From NCBI GenBank assembly GCA_008534395.1, contig SHMQ01000019.1, positions 1 through 30,470 on the forward strand: a DNA stretch of 30,470 bases, written 5' to 3'. Position numbers and translations under genes: made by a program. Below the pieces are notes generated by a model. That model made no database searches and was not told the DNA's origin. It saw only the letters and a program-made list of their open reading frames with translations. Each line of letters begins with the position of its first letter. The stretch's first letter is position 1. Shown here piece by piece: positions 22,784 to 30,250 of this stretch. The stretch is from Candidatus Acidulodesulfobacterium acidiphilum (GTDB lineage: Bacteria; SZUA-79; Acidulodesulfobacterales; Acidulodesulfobacteraceae).

Positions 22784-23461
22784 ATGAACATTAACAGATT
22801 AAAAGGAAAGAAAGGTTTTACGTTGATCGAGCTTTTAATCGTCATCGCCATTATCGGTATCTTGGCGGCGATAGCGATTCCGACGTATTTGTCATACGTC
22901 AACCGCGCAAAGGATTCGGAAGCGTCCACGAACCTTGGCGCAATTTTCACGGACGAAACGGCGTTTAACGCGACGAATTCGACTTACATCAGCGCGGGGT
23001 TAGCAGCCAATAGCGGAACAAATGCTATTACTTCATTCTCAAATACCGCAGCTACATCTACTCATCCGTTCTATGCTGTCGGCACTTCATATTATATTGA
23101 CACTCCACCATTTCAATGTGTAAATTATACATTAGAAACTTACGGCGGTTACACTACGGAACCCACAGGGGGAACACAGCCGGCTGGAGCAACTCTTGTA
23201 TCAGCTAAAGGCGGATTTGGAGATATTGGCTTTTTGCCTAAAGGAACATTGTATTTTTACTATGAAGTCAATTCCGCTACAGCAGCCAATACCGCTGTTC
23301 CTGTTTCAACGACTACGCCTTGGGTTACTCCTGCAAACGCTGCTTGTGGACCAGGCTATACCGCTTTAGCGGTGGCCAATTTTACAGGTTCTAATTTACA
23401 AGCTTTTGCGGTAAACGATTACACCACTAAAGCTACATTAATTACGGGAACAGCTTACTAA
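22784..23461 (+). CDS. pilA: Type IV pilin (major pilin-like)
   Basis: The 225-residue prepilin has a class III leader [11 protein letters not shown], cleaved before F12, and the mature N terminus [20 protein letters not shown] with Glu5 conserved. The helix continues to [13 protein letters not shown]. The globular part (about 55-225) is Ala/Thr/Gly-rich and has two cysteines, in FQCVNYT and NAACGPGY, that could form a disulfide. The N-terminal codons are GC-richer than the rest, which suggests a mosaic gene with a conserved 5' end and a replaced 3' part. TAAGGAGG is a strong ribosome binding site. The gene has a sigma-54 promoter. No pil assembly genes are in the window. Confidence 0.9.
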   Translation: MNINRLKGKKGFTLIELLIVIAIIGILAAIAIPTYLSYVNRAKDSEASTNLGAIFTDETAFNATNSTYISAGLAANSGTNAITSFSNTAATSTHPFYAVGTSYYIDTPPFQCVNYTLETYGGYTTEPTGGTQPAGATLVSAKGGFGDIGFLPKGTLYFYYEVNSATAANTAVPVSTTTPWVTPANAACGPGYTALAVANFTGSNLQAFAVNDYTTKATLITGTAY

Positions 23462-23615
23462 AAAAAAGGTGTCAGATTTATTTATAATAAAAAAAAGGTG
23501 TCAGATTTATTTATTATCTTACTCCCGACTGCGTTTGACGCAGTCGGCAAAAAAGGTGTCAGATTTATTTATTCTCTTACTCCCGACTGCGTTTGCCGTG
23601 GTCGGAAGTTTTTAT
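23462..23615 (+). repeat. Composite repeat block C (three boxes, two hairpins)
   Basis: GGTGTCAG boxes begin at 23468, 23497 and 23555. Hairpin one has arms CCGACTGCG (23525-23533) and CGCAGTCGG (23539-23547). Hairpin two spans 23579-23609 and is followed by TTTTTA. The block begins right at the pilin stop codon. Hairpin two keeps its pairing through G-T pairs (CCGTGGTCGG arm). Either hairpin could terminate pilin transcription. Confidence 0.85.
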
Positions 23616-23631
23616 TTTTATAATAGAATTA

Positions 23632-24558
23632 ATGAAATTTATAACACTATATGGGAATGATATTAAAAAAATGTTTATAATTCTTTTACAAATCATAATA
23701 GTACCAATTATATTATTCATTCTCGGACTAGTAATTCGTCATAAATATAAATTAAAACAGGATGACAGAATAGCTCATTTTAATAAACACAAAGAAAATT
23801 TAAAATCAATTAAAATTGTATTAGAAGATGTGAATAGTAGTTTTTTAACAAATATTAATGAAATAATTAGAAGTATTAATAATAATTTGTCAGCTACTTT
23901 TAATCTTCGTTATGAGCCTGATGTTGAAAAGACGAAAAGTGATTTAGCAACGGCTTGTAAAATGACTTTCAATTACGAATATTTTTTAAATAATTTTTCT
24001 ATATTAAATTATAGTTACAATAAAGGGAATTTTTTAATTAATACCGTTAACCCCAATTCTTCTAACTTGGATTATAAACCTAAGATTGATAAAAAATTGT
24101 ATGCCGATATAGAAAACCATTTTAAAGAACTATCAGATAAACTTAAAGATTTTGAGAGAGAGGCAAAGAGCGTTATACCTGACTTTATTAAAAATGTCTG
24201 TGAAATTTTGCAACTTATATATATGGAAATAGAAAAAACAAAAGAACAAAATAAAGAAAATAGAGATATGTATTATTTATTACCGAGACATGATTATGCA
24301 ATCTCAATTTTTTATGATTTAATTAAATTACAGGATCCCAATAATTCTTTTGGAAAGATTCCTGAAAACTCGATAAATGATTACAATATTATATCTTATA
24401 ATTGTAATAATAAATTGGAAGAAAAGCTTAAAGAATTTCAATCTAATTTAGGCAAACTTAATAAATCAGAAGACATAGGCGAAGATTGTATTGATATAAT
24501 AGACGGATTGATAAATACGGGAGCAAATAAATTTAAGGGAAAGTGCAAATTAATTTAA
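23632..24558 (+). CDS. Membrane-anchored coiled-coil protein, unknown function
   Basis: Counting from the ATG at 23632 gives 308 residues. One N-terminal membrane segment (about 14-35) is followed by a Lys/Asn/Glu-rich, largely helical cytoplasmic part with coiled-coil tendency (about 40-60 and 160-215). No family was recognised. The frame extends back to a TTG at 23593, but that lies in the repeat hairpin, so I reject it. The ATG at 23671, just before the helix, is an alternative. No start has a convincing ribosome binding site. Codon use is AT-rich (Asp almost always GAT) and unlike the neighbours, suggesting recent transfer. It sits between two copies of the composite repeat. Confidence 0.7.
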   Translation: MKFITLYGNDIKKMFIILLQIIIVPIILFILGLVIRHKYKLKQDDRIAHFNKHKENLKSIKIVLEDVNSSFLTNINEIIRSINNNLSATFNLRYEPDVEKTKSDLATACKMTFNYEYFLNNFSILNYSYNKGNFLINTVNPNSSNLDYKPKIDKKLYADIENHFKELSDKLKDFEREAKSVIPDFIKNVCEILQLIYMEIEKTKEQNKENRDMYYLLPRHDYAISIFYDLIKLQDPNNSFGKIPENSINDYNIISYNCNNKLEEKLKEFQSNLGKLNKSEDIGEDCIDIIDGLINTGANKFKGKCKLI

Positions 24559-24560
24559 TT

Positions 24561-24620
24561 AAAGTCAGATTTAATTATTCATTTATTCCCGACTGCGTTT
24601 GACGCGGTCGGGGGTTTTTA
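24561..24620 (+). repeat. Composite repeat, copy D (degenerate box)
   Basis: GTCAGATTTAATTATTC (from 24564) lacks the first bases of the box. The hairpin at 24585-24615 has the arm ATTCCCGACTGCG and a matching arm ending GTCGGGGGT, so the closing A-T pair has become a wobble. TTTTTA follows. It would terminate transcription of the coiled-coil gene. Confidence 0.8.
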
Positions 24621-24663
24621 TTTATAGAATATTGTCAATATTGTAGAAGGAGGCACAGGCACT

Positions 24664-25089
24664 ATGAGTAAACCTTATTGGTTTTTAAATAGTATAACTT
24701 TTATACTTGCTTTTATGGGAATGATTATTTTTTTTGCTCCCGCTAAGTCTTTTGCTTATAATAATAATACATTGATACCATCGCAGACAATATATCGAAT
24801 TCGCGCAGGTGCGGCTGAATCTATTAAATTTAAAGTTTATAGCAACGAAATATTAAGGGGTAGCTTTATTACCACCGAAAATATAACAGTTTATCTTTTA
24901 ACTCCGTACGAATATTTTAGGCTTGGACAGTATCCTTTTTCATATATTGATACTACTGGTAAAGTTAGGCAGGGAAGTATCCAATGGTTAGTTAATCCTG
25001 GAACTTACTATCTTGTTTTTGATAATAGAAATATAATATTAGAAACAAATGTTATGATACAAAGTTCATTTGAATTGTCTAGCGAATAA
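24664..25089 (+). CDS. Small secreted protein, unknown function
   Basis: The 141-residue protein has a signal peptide: a hydrophobic core IILAFMGMIIFFA-like at about 10-26, with likely cleavage after FAPAKSFA (about residue 32). The mature part is beta-rich in pattern, with ITVYLLTPYEYFRLG and GTYYLVFDNRN. It contains no cysteines, so it would be a small exported or periplasmic domain. AAGGAGG lies 10 bases before the ATG. It is flanked on both sides by composite repeats and follows the same cassette-like pattern as the preceding gene. Codons are AT-rich. Confidence 0.75.
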   Translation: MSKPYWFLNSITFILAFMGMIIFFAPAKSFAYNNNTLIPSQTIYRIRAGAAESIKFKVYSNEILRGSFITTENITVYLLTPYEYFRLGQYPFSYIDTTGKVRQGSIQWLVNPGTYYLVFDNRNIILETNVMIQSSFELSSE

Positions 25090-25093
25090 AAAG

Positions 25094-25153
25094 GGTGCCA
25101 GATTTATTTATTCTCTTACTCCCGACTGCGTTTGCCGTGGTCGGGAGTTTTTA
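25094..25153 (+). repeat. Composite repeat, copy E
   Basis: GGTGCCAG (one change from GGTGTCAG) begins at 25094, then ATTTATTTATTCTCTTACT leads into the hairpin at 25118-25148 with T-rich tail. The inner stem again uses G-T pairs (arm CCGTGGTCGG). It would terminate the secreted-protein gene. Confidence 0.85.
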
Positions 25154-25252
25154 TTTTTTTATTTATTTTTTATATAATCGTTATGATATAATTTAACATT
25201 TGCGTAATACTTATGGAATTTTAATTAAATTATAAAAAGAAAAGAAAATACG

Positions 25253-27160
25253 ATGAAAAAATCGTTTCTTTCAAACATTTCGATAATTTTCCTCTATTTC
25301 TTAATATGGGTATATATGACATACCCTTTAATCCTGCATTTTTCGTCCGTTATGCCCGGAAACGGCGGGGACGAATACTTAATGGCTTGGTTTTTCTGGG
25401 AGTTTTACCGTTCCGTTTTTATTCTTCACAAACTGCCCTATTTTACGCATTTAGTTTATTACCCGCACGGCGTTCCTTTATATGTTACGACCGCCATGCC
25501 CGTTAACGCCGTAATAGCTTCCGTAATATATTTTTTTACAAAAAACTTAATACTTTCGTTTAACGTTCTTTTCTTAGCGGCTTCTATTTTAAACGCGTAT
25601 TTTGCTTATCTTTTAGCCTATGATACGGTCTGCAGCAGAACCGCTTCGTTTTTTGCGGGTCTTATATTTGCGTTTTCTCCTATTTTAATAGAGCAGGCAA
25701 GGTGGGGGGATATAAACATCTGGAGCGCATACGGTATTCCTTTATATATACTATTTTTTAACAGGCTTTATAGAAACCCTAACCTAAAAAACGCCCTGCT
25801 CGCGGCTCTGGGGCTTTTTTTAGCCACGTATGCCGGTTTTTACGAGTTTACCGCAATTTTATTTTTATATTCCGTATTTTTTATTTTATATAAATATATT
25901 TCAAACTACTCGGATTATAGAAAGTCTTTAATAAAAGGTCCTGAAAGTTCCAAACCTGTAAACGATATAAGCCGTAAAATAAAATCCCTGCTGAATAATC
26001 CCGCGCTTAACCGGCGGTATTTAAAATATCTATCGGTAATGATTTTATCTTTTGTTATAGTATCGTCGCCTTTGCTTCTGCCCGCTTTTTATTATGTATA
26101 TTTTAAACCGCGTCTTTTAAACTTTAATCCCAATCTTTTCTGGTCTAAGGCATATTCCTCGACCATAATAAGCTTTTTTACGCCGCCGTTTTATAACCGT
26201 CTGCTGATTAATTTTACCAAAGCGATTTATTTTAACGGGATTTACCCCATTATGTACAGGGGCGCAAATTCCGTTGATTTTTTAGGATATATCCCGCTTG
26301 TATTTTTTATAATAGCGGTAATAAAAATGAAAAGCGTTAAAGATAAGGAATTAAAATTCTATCTATCCGCTTTTATATTATTCGTATTAATGAGCCTGTC
26401 CCCTTTAATCCATATCGTAAACAACATAAGGGTATTCGACCCGTTTGTGTATTTATTGGATATTATGCCGGTTATTAAAGATATTCAGGAGTCCGGCAGG
26501 TATATGATAATAGGGTATCTGTTTTTCGGGATAGTATGCGCATACGGGATTAAGGCGTTTTTTGATTATTTAGGCGGTAAAATTAAAACAAACGAGAGAG
26601 CGGGCGGAAGCATTAAAAAAGCTTTAAGCGGGATTATGGTTATATTGATTTTTGCGGGGACTCTTGCGGGATACTCCGCCAGTCCGTTCGAGATGAGGGC
26701 GGAAAAGGCATCGAGAGGCGTATATATTCTTAAAAAAGAGCCTTACGGGGCGGTATTGACTATTCCTTTTATGCAGGGCGGGTTTAAAATGTACGAACAG
26801 ACTATTTACGATAAGCCGATGATAGGCGGCTATATAATAAGATACGGTTTCCACGACCTTTACAAAAAATACCTGCCCCAGAGGTTTTACAGCCTTAAAG
26901 GTATTCATTACAACGGAAACGGCATTAATCAGATTGTTATAAACAGGCTCGGCGACCCGTCCGATATTGCAAGAAATTTTAAATACCTTAAAGTAATCGG
27001 GGTAAGATATATTATAATTAAAAAAAATCTTCTTTCCCAGGAATACGGCTGGGACAAGAAGCGGGCAAAAGAAGTATTGCGCGGATTAAAGCCGGACGGC
27101 TCTATTTTGAGCGTTATATATAACGGAAAAAATATTATGATATTAAAACTTAAATTTTAA
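25253..27160 (+). CDS. Large polytopic membrane protein, GT-C-like glycosyltransferase
   Basis: The 635-residue protein has about 11-12 membrane segments and a C-terminal soluble domain (about 500-635). The first periplasmic loop holds an acidic pair in GNGGDEYLMAWFFWEF (about 37-52), the position of the catalytic acidic motif in GT-C fold glycosyltransferases, and a later ARWGDINIW-type motif follows. GT-C enzymes use polyprenyl-phosphate sugars at the outer face of the inner membrane. The acceptor is unknown; a pilin or surface glycan is possible given the neighbours. It is followed after 13 bases by a second protein of similar design. Function is inferred from topology and the loop motif only. 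Confidence 0.7.
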   Translation: MKKSFLSNISIIFLYFLIWVYMTYPLILHFSSVMPGNGGDEYLMAWFFWEFYRSVFILHKLPYFTHLVYYPHGVPLYVTTAMPVNAVIASVIYFFTKNLILSFNVLFLAASILNAYFAYLLAYDTVCSRTASFFAGLIFAFSPILIEQARWGDINIWSAYGIPLYILFFNRLYRNPNLKNALLAALGLFLATYAGFYEFTAILFLYSVFFILYKYISNYSDYRKSLIKGPESSKPVNDISRKIKSLLNNPALNRRYLKYLSVMILSFVIVSSPLLLPAFYYVYFKPRLLNFNPNLFWSKAYSSTIISFFTPPFYNRLLINFTKAIYFNGIYPIMYRGANSVDFLGYIPLVFFIIAVIKMKSVKDKELKFYLSAFILFVLMSLSPLIHIVNNIRVFDPFVYLLDIMPVIKDIQESGRYMIIGYLFFGIVCAYGIKAFFDYLGGKIKTNERAGGSIKKALSGIMVILIFAGTLAGYSASPFEMRAEKASRGVYILKKEPYGAVLTIPFMQGGFKMYEQTIYDKPMIGGYIIRYGFHDLYKKYLPQRFYSLKGIHYNGNGINQIVINRLGDPSDIARNFKYLKVIGVRYIIIKKNLLSQEYGWDKKRAKEVLRGLKPDGSILSVIYNGKNIMILKLKF

Positions 27161-27173
27161 CAATTATGAAAAT

Positions 27174-28865
27174 ATGAAAAAGATTTTAAAAGCAAGTTTG
27201 ATTTTCGTCTTTGCCTTAGCCGTTTTCGGGCTCTGGCTTATTGCTCTTTTTCACATTTCAAGCCTGTGGAGAGGGGATTCCGATAACGCTTATTTAGTTA
27301 TAGCCGGAAACGCCATAGCCAAAGGAAATTATATTTTACGGGGATATTATCTGTCCCAGCTTGACCCGTTTTATTCCATAGATATGTTTGTTAATGCCGC
27401 CTTTGTTAAACTGCTTGGTTTTAGACCGCTGATAATGCACGCAGTCCCCGTCTTTTTATATGCCGTATTTATTTTAATAGCCTGTTTTTATATTCCGCGT
27501 GAAAAAGACGAAGTAAACGGCAACGCCGGCTTAATATTTAAAACCGGTTTATTTTTATTCATAATTTTTTTGGTATTTCCTTCAAGAGGTTTAGCTTTCT
27601 GGGCGCTTCAGGAAGGCATGCATCTTTCCGCCGTTATCGTTTCTCTTTTAGTTTTCCTATTAATTAATAAATTTTTAAAAACGGCTTCGCGTTTATCTTA
27701 TTTATTTTTAACGGTAGCTTTTATAATTTTAACCGCCGGTTTTGCAAACGATAACGTAAACGTCGTAATTTGCGGAGTTCCTTTGATAGTTTTAAACATT
27801 GTTTTTATTGCCAAAGAAGTTATTGGAAAAGACGAAAATTATAACAATATCGGTAAGTATCTGCTTATAGTTTTATCCGTTATAACAGCTTATCTGCTTA
27901 AGGAGTTAATATTTTTAGCAATTAAGGCTGACGGCGGTTTTGTAACTGTTCCTTCAAGGCTTTCCATAGCCTTCGTCCGTTTAAAATTTTTCGTAAAAAA
28001 CTTTTATTTTTATATAAACGGAATGTTAAATCTTTTGGGAATAAAAGTATTCGGCAAAAATCTATTTTCATTAAAAACAGTTATAGAAATTTTTAAGATT
28101 ACGGGTTTCATTATATTTATATACGGAATTAAAACTACGGTAAAAAAAGTAAAAGAATTTAAAGATGATGATTTTCTGGATATTTTACTGTTAGGCGGAA
28201 TGCTATTTATGTCTTTAGGTTTTTTAATGAGTCAAATTCCCGTAAATAAGGCTTCTTCCAGATATTTAATGCCAGTAGCAGTTTTCGGATTTATTCTTAT
28301 TATAAGAAATTTTGGATACGTAATAAACGGCTTTATGAAAAATAAAACCTTAGATATTATAAAGAAAGACGGCGTAAAAGTTAAAAATTTTAAACCTGTT
28401 TTTTTAGAAATCTCCGTCGCCTTCGTTTTCATGATTTACGCCGGTTCGTTTACCTTAAATTCTTTAGCCGTTATTCCAAAAAGTCCGGTCAGGCCTTTAG
28501 GGAAATGGCTCATAAGGCATAATTTAACATACGGTTACGGAACTTACTGGGATAGTTCTATAATTACGCTTAAAACCAAAGGTAAAGTAAAAGTTAGGCA
28601 GTTAATTTCCGGCGGTAACGGAATAGTTCCGTATAGATGGCTTTGCAATAAGAAATGGTATAAAGAGAAAGGATTTTTTGTAATTTATACGGAACATTTT
28701 ATATGGTTTGACAGACAGGCTATAATAAAAGTATTCGGCAAACCTTCAAAAGTTTATATAGAAGATTTTCAAGGGACGCTCGGGAAGCCTTACGGAAGGT
28801 CAAGCGGAAGAGGAACGCTTGCTCCGTACGTAATAATGGTGTATAAAAACGGGATTATGCCGTGA
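27174..28865 (+). CDS. Second GT-C-like polytopic membrane protein
   Basis: The 563-residue protein has about 10-11 membrane segments. The first loop has LWRGDSDNAYLVIAGNA (about 31-47), an acidic motif again placed as in GT-C enzymes, followed by LSQLDPFYSID. The C terminus (about 435-563) is soluble and aromatic. It is not a close copy of the upstream gene but has the same architecture and the gap between the genes is only 13 bases, so the pair is probably an operon. It may be a sugar transferase with the same unknown acceptor. Confidence 0.65.
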   Translation: MKKILKASLIFVFALAVFGLWLIALFHISSLWRGDSDNAYLVIAGNAIAKGNYILRGYYLSQLDPFYSIDMFVNAAFVKLLGFRPLIMHAVPVFLYAVFILIACFYIPREKDEVNGNAGLIFKTGLFLFIIFLVFPSRGLAFWALQEGMHLSAVIVSLLVFLLINKFLKTASRLSYLFLTVAFIILTAGFANDNVNVVICGVPLIVLNIVFIAKEVIGKDENYNNIGKYLLIVLSVITAYLLKELIFLAIKADGGFVTVPSRLSIAFVRLKFFVKNFYFYINGMLNLLGIKVFGKNLFSLKTVIEIFKITGFIIFIYGIKTTVKKVKEFKDDDFLDILLLGGMLFMSLGFLMSQIPVNKASSRYLMPVAVFGFILIIRNFGYVINGFMKNKTLDIIKKDGVKVKNFKPVFLEISVAFVFMIYAGSFTLNSLAVIPKSPVRPLGKWLIRHNLTYGYGTYWDSSIITLKTKGKVKVRQLISGGNGIVPYRWLCNKKWYKEKGFFVIYTEHFIWFDRQAIIKVFGKPSKVYIEDFQGTLGKPYGRSSGRGTLAPYVIMVYKNGIMP

Positions 28866-28921
28866 AATAAAAAGCACTTAAATTTTTATTATTTTAAATT
28901 TTAAGATTATGAGGCAATAAA

Positions 28922-29059
28922 ATGGATGTAAAACCGGATATTGTTTTTTTATTAGGCGCGGGCGCTTCGAAAGAAGCGGGTGTTCCCGATACCGTAGAAT
29001 TTGTTAAGAAAAGAGGTGTCAGCAACTGTGTTATTTGTCAAGTAAAATATTTAATGTAA
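28922..29059 (+). pseudogene. N-terminal stub of a SIR2-like gene, truncated by the insertion sequence
   Basis: The first 30 residues (MDVKPDIVFLLGAGASKEAG and following) show the NAD-binding beta-strand plus GAGAS loop of SIR2-like domains, such as those found in several antiphage defence proteins and in stand-alone SIR2 proteins. At about 29013 the sequence leaves the family and reads 14 residues that look like insertion-sequence DNA, ending at TAA (29057-29059). A GAGG ribosome binding site lies 8 bases before the ATG. The rest of the gene is not on the far side of the element, at least not in this window. Confidence 0.75.
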
Positions 29060-30206
29060 GTTATTGAAATAATTAATAAAATATAAAATCCATTTTTTGG
29101 TTATTTTATTTCAATTTAATTAATTTTTTTCTATAAATTTCCAAATATTTTATTAAGCAGATAACATAGTTGCATCCCACATTTTATCGTTTTTCATCAT
29201 GCTGTTTAATATCGTTATTAATTTTCTCATGCAGGCGACTATAGCAACCTTTTTAGGTTTTCCCTTAGATACGAGCCTGTCGTAAAATGTTCTTATTACG
29301 TCGTTAAATCTTATCGAAGATAGTGTTGACATATACAAAATCTTTCTTATAAACGACCTTCCGCCCCATATGCTTTTTTTGCCTCTATACTTGCCGCTGT
29401 CTTTATTAAACGGAGCGACTCCTACCAAAGAAGCGCACTGTTTTCTGTTTAAAGTACCTAGTTCCGGCATAACTGCTAAAAGGGTAGTGGTTAATATTTT
29501 GCCTACCCCGGGTACCGAATTTAAAATATCCGATTTATGGTTTATAGGGCCTTCTTTTTTAAGAAAGTCGTCTATGTCTTCGTCTATCCTCCTTAGATGT
29601 TTCTCTAAGGTTCTTACGATTCTTAATATATCGTTCCTAACCGATTTATGGGAAACTTCGAGCCTGTTTTTTTCCGCCGTTATCATATTGATTAACTGAT
29701 CCCTTCTTGTAATCAAAGCCGTAAGTTCCTGAAGCGTTTCGTCTTTAAAGCTTCTGTATTCGGGTTTAATCTCTTTTGCGAATAAAGCTATTATTTCCGA
29801 ATCAATCTTATCCGTTTTGGCAAGTTTGTTTTTGGCTTTGGCAAAGTCCCTAATCCTTCTCGGATTAGTTACTACTACCGGAAGATTTTCCTTTAGCAGA
29901 GAAAAAACCAGATTGTTCTGATAAACTCCGGTTGATTCTACTACGATAGAAGCAGGCTTTAGCTCTTTAGCTATTTTTACTATTTCTTCTATGCCTTTTT
30001 CGTCGTTGGTAGTTTTTAAAACTTTGTTAGACGGAACGATAAATAGATCCAAATCGGCTTTTGATACGTCGATTCCAAAAAAAGATTCTTCCATAAATAC
30101 CTCCAATTTTTAAATAAACTCATTCTTGCAAAGATTCGGGCTTATAAGCCCAGGCAACTGTTCGAGCTTTATTTAATATGAGGCCGGTAGCGAAAAATGC
30201 TGACAC
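29016..30206 (-). mobile_element. IS110-family insertion sequence (approximate ends)
   Basis: The recombinase is IS110-type. A 9-base inverted repeat GTGTCAGCA flanks it (29016-29024, and its complement at 30198-30206), giving a 1.19-kb unit. IS110 elements lack long terminal repeats, and IS1111-type members have short subterminal ones, so the true ends may lie slightly outside. If the leader hairpin pair (30182-30249) belongs to the element, its upstream end is near or beyond 30250. Confidence 0.7.
29153..30094 (-). CDS. IS110-family DEDD recombinase
   Basis: The protein has the RuvC-like DEDD domain at the N terminus: FGIDVSKADLDL, IVVESTGVYQ and KTDKIDSEIIALFA supply the acidic residues. 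The C-terminal Tnp20 domain has SVPGVGKILTTTLLAVMPEL, LVGVAPFNKDSGKYRG (the Ser is a candidate catalytic residue) and RSFIRKILYMS. IS110 recombinases move circular intermediates with an RNA guide. I set the start at the ATG at 30094 (313 residues): the in-frame TTG at 30106 overlaps the GGAGG ribosome binding site. The full length and intact motifs suggest an active enzyme. Confidence 0.92.
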   Translation of the reverse strand: MEESFFGIDVSKADLDLFIVPSNKVLKTTNDEKGIEEIVKIAKELKPASIVVESTGVYQNNLVFSLLKENLPVVVTNPRRIRDFAKAKNKLAKTDKIDSEIIALFAKEIKPEYRSFKDETLQELTALITRRDQLINMITAEKNRLEVSHKSVRNDILRIVRTLEKHLRRIDEDIDDFLKKEGPINHKSDILNSVPGVGKILTTTLLAVMPELGTLNRKQCASLVGVAPFNKDSGKYRGKKSIWGGRSFIRKILYMSTLSSIRFNDVIRTFYDRLVSKGKPKKVAIVACMRKLITILNSMMKNDKMWDATMLSA

Positions 30207-30250
30207 ACGAACTTATAAGTTCTTGATTTATTACTTTCTGCTACCTGCCG
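30107..30250 (-). ncRNA. Candidate structured leader RNA of the IS110 element (possible bridge RNA)
   Basis: The leader upstream of the recombinase, read on the minus strand, has an outer pairing GGCAGGTAGC (30249-30240) with GCTACCGGCC (30191-30182), 9 of 10 bases. Inside and after it are two perfect hairpins with one core: GAACTTATAAGTTC (30222-30209) and GGGCTTATAAGCCC (30151-30138). IS110 elements encode bridge RNAs in non-coding ends, and this leader is a plausible place. No target or donor loop pairing was verified. Confidence 0.3.

Noticed and set aside
23593-23631. Upstream TTG start for the coiled-coil gene
   Set aside because: It lies in the repeat hairpin and no ribosome binding site precedes it; the later ATGs are more plausible.
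23469-23660. 63-residue plus-strand frame across the repeat block after pilA
   Set aside because: It consists of repeat and hairpin sequence read through, repeating the same peptide for each copy; it is not a gene.
23461-25153. Classical integron cassette array
   Set aside because: The hairpins lack attC core sites (GTTRRRY) and no integrase gene is seen; only a cassette-like layout is claimed.
30095-30106. TTG start for the IS110 recombinase
   Set aside because: The GGAGG ribosome binding site lies within these codons and serves the ATG at 30094.
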